Assembly (NCBI GenBank): GCA_019843655.1 | Contig: JACDQD010000106.1 | Location: forward strand, 744,001 to 808,000 | Source of the DNA: Lethocerus indicus | Taxonomy: Eukaryota > Arthropoda > Insecta > Hemiptera > Belostomatidae | Direction: 5' to 3' | DNA length: 64,000 nt | In this document: positions 26,296 through 37,627 of the stretch, in pieces | How the letters are laid out: the number at the start of each line of letters is the position of its first letter | Position numbering within the stretch: position 1 is the stretch's first letter | Notes under the pieces: model-generated | The model's input: only the letters and a program-made list of their open reading frames with translations | Told to the model about the DNA's origin: nothing | Database searches by the model: none | Position numbers and translations under genes: made by a program

Positions 26296-29200
26296 GTAAG
26301 CGCCCGCTGCCGGGAAAAGCGATGCCGCTTGGCAAACGCCTGTCGTCCGTACCAGCATTACTTCTTATTCCTCCGATATCCGGCGACATCGATTTTGCGC
26401 AATACAAAAATAGACCACTTCGACTGATCCAATTTAAACGCTAGTTCTAGCGTAAAGGTTTGTCGCGAGGTGAGGCAGGGCGCTACCCTCCGGAGCCACG
26501 ATCTGGCTCGTTATCCCGTCAATCCGATGATATCCAATTGCCCCGCTCGGCTACCCCGCCACCTACACACGACCGGGTTTTCCTGATTTTCAAAATCCGT
26601 AAAATAAATTAGCCTTAAGAGAAGTCCCCGCTCAGATTATTGGCCCGACCTGGGGCCTGATCTCTGGATTGCTTTTCGATGCCGGAGCCAATTAAAGTTG
26701 CCCTAGGCTTGTTTCGTTCCGAGGATGGATCCGGATTAAAAGAAAGTTCCATTTCCGGGCTGTTCGGGAGCTTAACGATCATTGAAATCGGCGCGCGTTC
26801 TCAATCCGTTCCCTTGCCGCCGCAGTATTATATTCAGTTCTAATACCTACCTTCGGAATGAAATATTTTGAGAAACTACCCTTTCCGAGTTAGACAAAGT
26901 TTTAAAAATAAAAGGGTACATGTAACAAATTCAAAAATGTGCAATAACAGTTGCATAGCAACTGCGAGCCAATTTGTTATTAGTATGTTTCCAGGCTTAA
27001 TGGTGTAACAAATAGAGTTCGTATTATTGCTTAACTTGATTCTAATCATTGGCCTAGAAACATTACTAATTGCTTTAAATATCGCGAAAGGACCATAAGT
27101 GCAATTTTTTTTTCTATTCTCAATGCAAAAACCCAGCTAAGAATCTCGGTGAAGCTTCGTGTATAATTACAATCTGAGATTCCTTTCGGAGGCGCATATC
27201 ATTCTGGACCGGGCATTAACCCAGTTTTTGCCCAAGGAACACCTTTCTCTGTTTTTAATGGTAGCCCGCAACATCGGCTCATAATTGTTCTACTTTTCAT
27301 ATTCTAATTGATTGAAACGTCCCATAAGTTATGGGCTATAACTTTCCCGACACGGGTACAGGGAAAGTACATTTTTGAAGAAAGGCGGCTAGTACGAACG
27401 TGACTCCTGCAGAAGAAAATGTTCCAGGGACATTGTCATTTACTACTTTTTTATTACTGGTTGGTAATAATTACACAATAATTATTTTAATCAGTACATA
27501 CTTCTCATGAAACATTATTTCTTCTCCTGGAATCATCAAATTGGCCATCGATATTTTGCAGTAAGTTAGGTTTGGCTTTGTAGAAATCTTCAAAAGGCTT
27601 TTCTCTTTTTTCTTTAATCAGGTTTTATGTAAAATTACATCGGGATGGCCAACATCCAAGAAATTTGGATAGCATTAAAAATCTAGAAGGTTATGACCTA
27701 AACGCGATTCTCTCCTCTTTCATTTAGATACTAGATCGGACGTTGGGGTAGCTTGGGTATGGTCGAGGCCATTGTTCATCGAGCACGAGCCGAAAAAGGT
27801 CAGCTAATGCCGGCTCGTGGGCCCTAATCTGTTTCTAAATTCGAGCTTTCCAAAATCGGTCCGTCGGGCGCGCTACATCACTGCGGAGCTGAAGAATAAG
27901 GGTGGCACTAATGGGGCGTGTTTCTCGGTACGGGACTACCCCCATTATCAGCTCGTAAAATTTTATGGGAGTCATGGTTGCCCCCGTATCTACAACATCT
28001 GATAGTACTCTGCTATACGTCCGGGAACGTCGGGGTGAAAGTGACCGCTCAGGGCGGCCTTCCACGAGCACGGAGATTATAAAAACTGAATTGGCCATTA
28101 TTATGCCCGAATTCTCCGCTGTATTATTCTATCGTTCTCCGTTTCACCGTTTTAGCCTTGTAAACCTCCTTCCGACCGATTAATTTTAGGACAATAAAAT
28201 ACCTTCTACCTCCCGAATGGTTCCTCTTAAAATATGCCTCAGATTTCAAAAGTAGAACATCGCTAAACGGCCATTCTTTTTTAACCAGACCAGTACAACA
28301 CTTTTTCGTCTTTACAAAGTCAAGGATATGATGGTGTGTCACCAATCGCGTACCAATTTCGTCCTTCGGTTGACCGGCTTCGACAAAAAGTTCAGTACAT
28401 AATTGCAGGGGTTAGTTAGAATTATATTTAGAAAATTTGTGAAAATAGTATTTTTGTAAAACAGTCTTCATTATCGCATACTACGGTCAACCTTATTTGA
28501 TCCAGTTTATCAAATTATAATTAATAGCGGCATTGTTTGTTGAGAAAATATTTATAAATTAGAGAACCGACGCTGAGTTGGGAAGGACATCAATCGAGTA
28601 CCCGGACCATAACTCTTGTCGGAAACCCTCGCCAAGATAAGAGGAGGACTTTGCGAAAAAATTATTGGGCACACCTGAGACCCCCACCTGAGAAGGAAGT
28701 TGTTTCAGTAGTGGAGACACGGTGAATTATGATTTTGAAAGGGGAGGAAGATGAGAAGAAGTACTTTTTATTGTCCCGCGGTTGGGCTAAGAGGACCGGT
28801 GCAATAAATATAAGTTAAATCCGGATTTTTCTTTAAAATTCAGATTCGAGGAGTTGGGCCATTTGTAATTGTCTCCTGTCCAAGCCTATATATTTGATCT
28901 GAAACTCTCTTTTGATGGTTTCTTGCTACCCAATAAGTCTGGCAGCGTACACTTCGGATAAAATCTCCTCCAGACACAAAATTGGTAAGCAGTTAACTGG
29001 AGGCCTAAATCGCATGCCGAAATTTGGTCTTCCAAGGGTCGTATTTGTATTAATGCTGTCAATAAAATATCCCTTGTCCATATCAGATAAGCATAGTCAC
29101 ATAATTTATCCGGTTTAATGGCCCATTTATAGTTTTTACAGCTCCCCAACTACAATCTTTACTCGTTATGTCACAAACAATTCGGATTTGGGTAAATTAA

Positions 29201-30974
29201 TAGTTCCTCGGGCTCATCATATAACCCGTTTACACCTTTATCGAATTCGAAGTTGCCTTTATAGTAACAGGGCAGTTCTTTTACGCCAGTGTGACACTGT
29301 ACCTAACGGCTTTCCAACGTCAATAATGATGAATGAACGGATAGCATGAGAAATCTTCGGTGAGAATCGATCATAAAAATATCGAAAGCTGTCTGAACTA
29401 TTAGGGCTCATTCACTAGTAAGAATGATGACAAAAAACCATCGTCTACCGTACTGGCGACATACAAGTAATGCTACCGTATAATTATATAATATTTACAG
29501 CGTACCAACGGTCATCGTTAATCTCTATAAAAGCGGCATATAAACTTCCTTTCGAGCATTCCCATAGCTACAACATGCTTCCGCATAAGTGAATGTATAC
29601 CGGAAATCGGTGAAGAGGTCAGGCGGAGGTTGGGGACTGGTTCAGGTCGGATGGCGTGGGTCGTCTCGAACGGTCGGTTTAATTTGCAAATTCCACTCCC
29701 GACTAAACTAACCGGCCCCAACCATAAAAATTGATATGAATAAATTACCCGGGGAAGAATTTTCGAGTGGGCGTTCGTACCGCTGGGACCCTTAGGGCAC
29801 CGACATCTTTCCTGAGAAGTATGGGCACACTATTTCTTTGAAATTCGTGAAACGTCCAATCGGATGTGCATCTTCGTTTTTTTAATTACATCTTTCGTAT
29901 TACAAATAAACGAGTCCGAATTTTACATCAATCATTAATTGGAACAAAGGATTTGATTTTAGCATTTATTTCGGTGGTTTGTTTATGAACGACTGCTGCC
30001 AGTCGAAAAGTGGAAATAAAAGTAGCTCAATATGAATTGCATACAATATGAATTGCATCGGAATAAGAAAAAATCGAAAGCCGGTTTGGAACAGTGTAAA
30101 CGCGCTCGTTCGGAGTTGGGTTCTCCGGGGCTGGCAGAATATTACTTAAATTGAAGATCTGAATTGTTACTTGCGCGCTTGATGATTTAAAAGCTCGTAG
30201 TTTAGAAGGATTTCAATAATACAGATACAGAATACAGGATAGATTCTGCTCGGAACAGGAAGAAAAACGCCGATTAATTACAGTTCTCCTGGTTGTTTCT
30301 TTATTGTTGGCGGTCTGAATCGAGATTCAACTTCGAACACGGTTATTAGAGTGTATAGGGCGCCGGGTTGTGTGCGTGCAATTTGTGCGAATAAATTTAT
30401 TAAAATGTAACGGACTGGAGCAATTCCAAGCAGAGAGGGTTGTGATTACCGGTTGATGAATGGCGATATCGGCCGGAGATGCCGGACCCCGGCGAAACAT
30501 AAATATTGGAATGGGGCTTCATTTATCCGACCCATTCTGTAAACATGATTGGCCATTGATAATTGGCCTTTTATTTTGTTTCTTTAAAAATTGCGATAAA
30601 AACATGAGGTTTTTAAAAGTTCTCCTTCCATAGTCAATATTTCATTAAACTCCTCAATTATGCACTAGCAGTCAAAAGTAAGTTTATCACTACTCAAGAA
30701 CTTAACAAAAATGACATATTTATGGACCTACACTTGACAGAAAATGGACGGTAAAGAGGTAATTGGTAAAAACGAATATTGATAGAATATAGACATATTG
30801 CTTTCAGGGCATTAAACTCATAATTCGAAAAAAACCACTATTACTTACTATTACTATTACTTTCTAATACTGGTAATTTCTAAAATTCGTTGTGTCCCCT
30901 ACAAATGTATTACTTATTTAATTCATTCGATTGAATAACACTTTAATGTTGGTTTGTATCTGTTTTCTTTTCAG
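26296..30974. other. Spacer DNA, possibly intron or upstream region
   Basis: Mixed sequence with GC-richer parts at 26460-26830, 27780-28080 and 29580-29800. GTGAAAGTGACC occurs from 28035. A 16-bp-unit tandem duplication lies at 30028-30058. No coding gene or RNA gene is recognised. Confidence 0.5.
30028..30058. repeat. Tandem duplication CAATATGAATTGCAT
   Basis: Two perfect copies of a 15-base unit, 30028-30042 and 30044-30058, separated by one A. Confidence 0.9.
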
Positions 30975-31215
30975 TGCGAGTGAAAATCTCTACGGGGCGG
31001 ATCCCAGTGTTTTGTTTTTAGCTCGGGTGTTACGGGTAATTGGAAAATAAATAAATCGAGACGAAGTGAATTCCTTTTACGCCCGAGCAGAAGTGTGCAC
31101 GTGGTATTGAAATCGGACGTTACACCGTAGCTTTCATCAGTCAGTGAACTTTCAGAATCCAGAACTTTATATCTGGAAGCCAGCTTTTATGCCGTTGTTT
31201 TCAACTCCACCCAAG
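30975..31215 (+). other. Candidate exon: 5' UTR plus first nine codons
   Basis: A polypyrimidine run ending TTTTCTTTTCAG at 30974 is a good splice acceptor. At 31216 AAG|GTAAGTGAAG is a near-perfect donor. The 241 bases between carry stops in all three frames, so this is not an internal coding exon. The only ATG I find in it (31189) opens MPLFSTPPK, which runs without a stop and exactly in phase 0 into the donor. This is what an exon spanning the 5' UTR and start codon looks like. The start context is weak (T at -3). TCAGTC at 31137-31142 resembles an arthropod initiator, so transcription might instead begin inside this block. No downstream exon was identified, so the gene is unknown. A non-coding RNA exon is the main alternative. 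Confidence 0.35.
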
Positions 31216-32798
31216 GTAAGTGAAGTTTAACGATTTTATTTTATGAGCAGCGCTTCGGCTCTTAACGCCACTCTCATTTTTATCTCCGCTCGAATAACCC
31301 TAAGCGGCAATCGAGGTGGATTCGTTTTAATATTACGCATTAAATAGGCTGAACTACCGGAATATATTTACTGCCGTTTCAATTTACAACTTTTAATTTG
31401 TAGATTATTAAATATCGGAAGAAGATTAGTATGCTCTCTTTGATTCCTGATGCTATATTAAACGGCGTATTACATTTAGATACAAGTTATGCTTGCAAAA
31501 TCCACTTGTATATTATTCTATTTTGTATGAAATCGATATTTCCTACTTAAACGATCCCCATATTGGCCTATTTAGTTGAGAAATGTTTTCTTTTGAGTAT
31601 TCTCCAAGTTTTCATTGACGGTATCGTACAGTAGTTATTAAGCCACCCAGTACATTCAGTACTCTGAAAAGTGCAGTTTTTTCTTAATTTCACTCACCTA
31701 CTATAAATATTTCTTGCACTCGTAGAAAATATTAAAAATCAGTGTGGTTGATGATAATATTCAGGAAAATCATTCCGGGGACATTTGTTAATACTATTCA
31801 TCAAGGTATAGGTATGATTCTACTTGTTACTGATTAAACAGACTTGACTCCAGTACAGTTTCGGATGGTATCCGCGTACGGTTACACTACGGCGGCGGTC
31901 GGGAATTTTCGCTTTTCATAACACACAGTGAGGACATTGTTTACGTAGGCGTACCGGAGACTGTGGGCGACGTCAATTTATTTTTTGTTTTTCCCATTGT
32001 CCTCTCACTTTCACGGGGAGGCGGTTTTGAGGACTTTCCCGGTTGTGTAACCGGGTTTGGAAGTGGCGTAGTGCGCCTTTGAGCTAGCCGAGGCCGGCAC
32101 TGCCACAATTAATGAATACCGTCCGTCGGTGGGCGCTCGGTGGTGCAATCGTCGCGATCTGGTTTCGCCCCGCCGGTCGGCATTCTTCGTTTCTGTCGCT
32201 CTTCCGACTTCCGTGAACCGTTCATTGTATACCTCCGTGACGCCCGCGACGTATCTTCATACGTCAGGGCTCTACGTAACAATTACCTTTAGTTCTTCGC
32301 AAACAACAGGAGCTAAATTGAGACACCGAAAGTAAATTATCTCTATAGCATTTTCGGACACACGTTCTGAACAAAGCTTACTCCATTTGTGTGGGGGGAA
32401 CAAAGATATAATCGGTGAGCAGGAATATTCCTCCCATCAGATCCTACGGTTCACGTCGTGGATATAAATAAGAAGAAAATTCCTGAGAAAAGATATTTTC
32501 ATGAAATGAGTATCACGGAATTTTAGTGTGGAATATCTGTTTTCTGGTGAACATGGAGATTTTCAAGAACAATACAACATAATAAAAGAAAAGATAAATT
32601 CCCAAAGTGACGCTGTATTCGCCCCGCTAATCCTACAAAGAAACTCACCCCTCCCCGTTTTTACGCCGATAATCCGACAAAGACTTAAGCCGATTAACAA
32701 AATCCCCCCAACCAAAATAAGACAAACAACATCCCCCAAAAATACATTAACAAGAAACGTACATACACACGGCAAACAGACAACCACCGCAGTACGTG
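31216..32798. other. Spacer or putative intron
   Basis: AT-rich DNA with a CpG-rich patch at 31860-32290. The patch includes CACTTTCACGGGG near 32003. No gene is recognised. From about 32530 the plus strand becomes poor in G, with long A/C runs, and leads directly into the dispersed repeat at 32799. That part may belong to the same element. Confidence 0.5.
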
Positions 32799-32930
32799 TG
32801 ACAGTGCAGTGAAGATGCCCAAAAAACATCCAAAGTGACCAACACCGCTACTGAAGATGGCGAGCAGCCGAAACCGGTCTAGCAAGAGATCAAACCAGCG
32901 AGAGGAGACAGAAACACAACAAATCTACAG
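32799..32930 (+). mobile_element. CCGAAACCGGT repeat, copy A
   Basis: This block aligns over its whole length with the reverse complement of 37491-37627. Shared words include GACAGTGCAGTGA, GATGCCC, CATCCAAAGTG, AACACCGCTAC, ACCGGTCTAGC, GGAGACAGAAAC and AAATCTAC. It is therefore a dispersed repeat, not unique sequence. The core CTGAAGA-TGGC-GAGCA-GCC-GAAACCGGTC has the order of hammerhead ribozyme elements (CUGANGA, short stem II, GAAA). Hammerhead motifs are known in terminal repeats of Penelope-like retroelements and retrozymes. The base after CTGAAGA does not make the usual first stem II pair and no stem I is visible, so activity is unlikely. Family assignment is inference. Confidence 0.55.
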
Positions 32931-32931
32931 T

Positions 32932-33058
32932 AACGAATAAATAGGAATCAATTATTTTTTCAATAGCAAATCGTTTATTAGTGGATACTACTGAAATCAT
33001 TGCTTCTGTTTATTTCATAATATAATTTTTAATCTGTAAGTCTTTTTTCAAGTACACA
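32932..33058 (+). repeat. Long inverted repeat, left arm
   Basis: The first 110 bases are about 90% identical to the reverse complement of 36128-36241. Identical stretches include AATCAATTATTTTTTC and GTGGATACTACTGAAATC. A weaker match with a small gap continues to AAGTACAC. The arm begins within two bases of the end of repeat copy A. The two arms are either terminal inverted repeats of a 3.3 kb non-autonomous element or two oppositely oriented copies of one dispersed repeat. Confidence 0.85.
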
Positions 33059-36000
33059 CTGAAAATTATCCGAAATATATGATTTTAAATCTCGACATGT
33101 ATTGGTTACATATGTCTTGTGCGGAGGGAGAAACGGTACGGGGGCCTCTAGTTATTGCCAACTAACTGTTTCTACAGCCGTCGGAGTCACTTAAGAGAAC
33201 TGAGGGATTAGTTTCGCTTATTGGGGGTTGTTGTTCGCCTATCCGGTTGGTTTGAGGGGGTTGTCGCGCGACTAATCCGCGCTGCGTCGTGTCTGGCACG
33301 GACGGGCTGCGAGGTCCCGGAAGACACGAACTCAATTACCTGCGGCGGGGGGGGGGGGGGGACGTGCGGTATGTCACGTCGCCTTGCGTTCGGGGCGCTA
33401 CCGAACTCTTTTAACAACCCCAGGCACGCGCCGCCAACTCTGACGTAGACCGTAAAATTTGTCGCGGGGATTCCGAAGGCCTCCAGAAAAATAGACGGAG
33501 TGTAATGAATGAAATACTCGTCCGAGTACAGGTAGAGGTGCGTGTTATGTCTTAACTATACAATAAGCTCACATTATATGAAACAAAATCGAGATGTACT
33601 CAAGTGTTACAGATATAGCCGTTCATCGGCGAACTCCTAACAGTAACGATTGTTCAATTTCTGTTATGCCATAGTGTAAAATCTACCTCCGGTATATCAG
33701 GTTGTGGCCGACACAGGACCAAATTATACCTCTAAATTTCACACTCACGTTTTCTTTTGACGGCCCGACCCGCCCGCCCTCCCATTTATAGGCTTTCCGA
33801 GTTCGTTGGCATCCATATATTGGACGGAGGAAGAGGAACCCGCCGGAGATATGGTCGTTTGTGCCGCGCGGTCGCAATTAAAACGGCCGCATTCCTCCTA
33901 GGACTGCCCGCTCGGGTTTTAGAGCCGAGGAATGTGTCCCCGACCGTTCTGGTAATTAGATCAAAGGGAATCGGCCGAACGTTTTAATGCGGTGGCACCG
34001 TTTCCGAGCTTCCAGCGATTAAGAAAGTTATGAAAGTGGTTGACAAATTTTTTAAAACCTGAAGAACTCATTAGTTTATTGGTTATTGGCATTAATTAGT
34101 TATCGGTCCTAAACTAGATAGGCCGAAAGGTGGAGGTGCGATGAACAGCGGGCCCGATGGTCGGTTGAATGAAGAACATACTTTTCTACAAATACTATAT
34201 AAATGCTCCATAAAACATTTACTGTCCCTACTTCTGCGTCGTTATTTTGTTAACGATGACATTCGAATTCAACTGAAAACTTCCCAACATAATTAATACG
34301 ATGAAAATAAGGGATACAATATTCGTAACTCGGTGCCGAAAATGGAACAATGCATGATGCATCAACTGGGAAATACCGAATGATTCATACGTCTATAATC
34401 GCGTTTTCGGTCAAAACCATTTTTGTTCTTGTAATTTTTTTTTGCACAGATAAATGCGATTAAAACGTGACTGAAATTTACGAGGTAATAATCGCTTAAG
34501 TGTGCTTCGTCAGGATTATCTTATGGCATACATTTTATATATACATTTTATGTGGGCATTAATATTGTTAAACGCGACCCATTTTCAAACAGTAGGGCTG
34601 AGAGAAATGTAGATGGATTTATTTAGGGGAGCAGATGTTGCACATCTTTCTCATCGGCAATTTGCATTCATTAGTGAGTTACAGCATTTTGATTGGCGTC
34701 GCAAATCTCGTGTGTGTAGGAGGCGGGCCCTAACCCAGTTCTTGTTCCAATATGGAGCAGTCAAATATGTAGCACGAGCGATTACAGACTTCAAATTACT
34801 GTTATCGCAATGTAAAATAAAATCGGAATTAAAGTTAAAATAAAACAGTTCAATTTTAGTTACTACAATAATATCACGACTTTAAATAATAATTACTTTA
34901 ATTCTAAAGTTTCTTCAAACTTATTCTTCCAACTGACTTAGGCTCTATAAGTAATTTCCAGGGATGGGGGAGATTCTTACAAGAATTTCAAACTTTTTAA
35001 CCCCTTCTTAGTATCAAAAAATTGTGGCAATCCGAAAAACAATAAGAAGAAGAATCGTCGTTCCCCGATTCACCAGAAACCGGGGTCGACGGCGCAAAGG
35101 TAATTTAAGGTGCAATTGGGGACAGTTCGTAATGGATGGGAGTTTTAAAATTGAATCGCAGTTTCACAGTACGAGTCATTAGTACGGCCGTCGGGGAACA
35201 AATTTCTTGTGAATATTATCGTGCCAAAAATATAATTCCGGAGATGCTCTTTGAGCGCATGAAATATCCATCGCGTGTCGCCAAAAAACGCGTGGAGTAA
35301 TTATTCGACAATGGGTGGGATTGGATACGAGGGAAAAACGTGGATAATTGGCAGACTAGTAGCGCGACACTGTTTTGTGCGAATAATGAATCTTCAATGA
35401 AAACGGTTGTTTCTATTGGGCCAAGTTCTTTATGCGGGATGCAATTACTTGTTTCGTGGGATTCATTAACAGGGAAATGTTAAACTTTGTTGAAGCCGTT
35501 CTACCTATTAAGAGGAGGGTCATCATCAGAAGGTTGTTAACCAATTTCAGCTGACGCCTTTTTGGTTTTTCAATCCAAATTTGATCCTATAGACCAACTA
35601 AAAAATTCCTACACACCTTCATCACTGGGTATCATTTATTTAGTTGAAATTTAAATAAAATGGAAAATCACTCGATGTAATGTACTGGAGTCCGGTAGAT
35701 TCCAAGAATTGGTGGTGTCGCATCAAAAAAATTTCTCCGGCATTAAGTCTCGTGAACTTGCAATTTTATTCACCAATTTTTTTTAAAGATAATTGTCCAG
35801 TACACAAGAAGGTCACTTCTAATAGATGTACTGTTATAAGTGGAACTTGCCGAACCCTCCTTTTTCACCGTGATCGGTCAACTGTAAATCCATTTTCTGG
35901 ACGACAACAATCAATTCTTTCTTACAGTTTTTTTGGCACAACAGGAATGATCTTTAGAGGGCTTTTTCTTTCAAATCAGCACGTTTTCGATTCGTTCACT

Positions 36001-36104
36001 CTTCGTTATCAGTAACCTACCTTTCGAAACTCATTTGAATTAAATACCCTTTCAAAATGAAGTCTGTGCATTAACCAGAGCAGTATGAAACAGTCGAAGG
36101 GAAA
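33059..36104. other. Interval between inverted repeat arms
   Basis: The interval has GC-rich patches at 33200-33450 (with a run of 15 G at 33347-33361) and 33750-33990, then AT-rich DNA. No transposase, reverse transcriptase or other domain is recognisable in any frame; the longest frame, 35680-36015 plus, has 111 codons and no similarity I know. If the arms are transposon ends, the element is non-autonomous. Confidence 0.5.
33347..33361. repeat. Poly-G run (15 G)
   Basis: Fifteen consecutive G on the plus strand inside a CpG-rich patch. It could form G-quadruplex-like structure and is a likely sequencing-error site. Confidence 0.9.
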
Positions 36105-36241
36105 GTGTACTTAAAAAAAGTGTTCTTAACTTACGGATTAAAAATTATATTTTGAAATAAACCGAAGCAATGATTTCAGTAGTATCCACTATTGATGGAC
36201 GATTTGCTATTGAAAAAATAATTGATTCATATTTATTAGTT
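36105..36241 (-). repeat. Long inverted repeat, right arm
   Basis: Reverse complement of the arm at 32932-33058, with a few substitutions, a three-base difference near 36196 and an extra eight or so bases near 36115. The divergence suggests an old insertion or two independent copies. Unlike the left arm, it is not flanked by the CCGAAACCGGT repeat. Confidence 0.85.
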
Positions 36242-37059
36242 GTTTATTTATGATCTTTGCCCCTTGAATGTGAACAAGTTTTGAACGCGAATGCTTTAAT
36301 ATGAAGGATTATTTCATCGAATAATATTTTGAATGACTGCTTCCCGTTGGAGTCTTACGGTTGGGAAACACCGATAATGAAGACGTTTCGGGTAAAACAA
36401 AAAATACACCCGACGACCCGAACGGGAAATGTTTGGCCACGCTGTCCGCAAACCGAAAGATACGGCGTTAGCCGGGACGAAAAAACCGAAACAAAATCAT
36501 CCCCCTGATATTTTTTGGGCGCACCCGAGCGTCCCCGCCGCAGGTCATATCTGCACATCGGAACTAATCCACTGGAACTATGATGGTTTCTACGGTAGAC
36601 GGCCGTGTTATGCAGTCCACCGTGTCTCCTCTAAGTCGGAGACGTCAGCCCACACCGACCTCTCTAACTGAACACACCGTTCTAAAGGTCAATGACTGAT
36701 GTGAGAGAAGCGATTTGTGAACGATACAACAAGACAGAGATAGGAAATGTATCCCTAATATTTGTAGAGAAGGAATAAACATCAATTTGTTATGCAACTA
36801 TTAATCATAATCGATTATGCAAAATTTGGCACGATCACTGTATTAACACTGGTCCCTTCGCGCGGTTTCAAATGTGGGGAAAACGTTCTCCGTCGGTGTA
36901 TTATATGCTAGGCTTTGAATGGACACAAAAGGATATTAAACTAAATTAAAATCTGAAAATGTTATTGAATCTACGAAAATGTCCCCATAGCTATCACTAC
37001 TGTGGCTGAGAATTTCCATTAGTTTGTGGTCTCAATTTTTAGTAATCGTCGTATGTGCC
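36242..37059. other. Spacer DNA
   Basis: AT-rich with a GC-richer block at 36350-36670. Nothing is recognised. Confidence 0.6.
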
Positions 37060-37260
37060 TACTTTTTGCTAATAGTAGTTCGCCCGTCATCTCTGCTCAC
37101 ATGCACTCACGCTGAGGTCAGGGAAGGGGTCAAACGACTCAGAAGCAATTGTGTCTAAATTCTATAATACGGCTGTGGGTACGTAGTCGAGATGGAATCA
37201 AACCAGGAACCTGCAGTGTGTGAGACGGTCATGCCAACCGCTCAGCGGCCGCGGTCCCCC
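37060..37260 (-). mobile_element. tRNA-derived SINE
   Basis: Read on the minus strand from 37260, the sequence starts GGGGACCGCGGCCGCTGAGC, continues with an A-box-like GCCGCTGAGCGG, and has a B box GGTTTGATTCC at 37204-37194. The A-to-B spacing is right for a pol III promoter. The fold is too degenerate for a working tRNA and the sequence runs on into unrelated DNA, as in tRNA-derived SINEs of arthropods. The 3' limit is uncertain because no poly-A or short tandem tail is clear. No second full copy was seen in this window. Confidence 0.6.
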
Positions 37261-37490
37261 GTTACGTTATAAAATTATAATCGCGTAGTACAATTACACG
37301 CTTGGCGGTTTGTTGATGGGGAACAGTGTATTTTGTAAAAGAACACAGTAACGGAAAAAGGGTGGAAACGAGATGCACCATTTGGTATCAATGATGCTAG
37401 TCCTTTTTAAAAGCCCCATCAAAAGGGCAGGGGCAAGGTCTCCGCTCTCAATATAAGGAACTGTTTTGTGGTCTGCGAGGGGTTGGAATA
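37261..37490. other. Short spacer between SINE and repeat B
   Basis: No feature is recognised apart from being flanked by two mobile-element remnants. Confidence 0.5.
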
Positions 37491-37627
37491 CCGTAGATTT
37501 GTTTCTGTCTCCTCCCGCTGGTTTGGTCTTTTGCTAGACCGGTTTTGGCCGCTCGTCATCTTCGGTAGCGGTGTTAGTCACTATCGGCACTTTGGATGCT
37601 TTTCGGGCATCCTCACTGCACTGTCAC
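37491..37627 (-). mobile_element. CCGAAACCGGT repeat, copy B
   Basis: Minus-strand copy of the block at 32799-32930, with scattered substitutions and a six-base insertion after CCAAAGTG. The core reads CCAAAACCGGTCTAGC here, so the GAAA element is changed to AAAA and CTGAAGA to CCGAAGA. These changes would inactivate a hammerhead-type core. An extra inverted pair, TGTACTGTGACAGTACA, lies beside it at 37652-37668. Confidence 0.6.

Noticed and set aside
13719..29417. 14-base word GGGCTCATTCACTA shared by 13719 and 29404
   Set aside because: Flanks do not align; several shared 14-mers are expected by chance in 64 kb.
35680..36015. 111-codon frame between the inverted repeat arms, considered as a transposase piece
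   Set aside because: No DDE/D spacing, helix-turn-helix or zinc-knuckle pattern visible.
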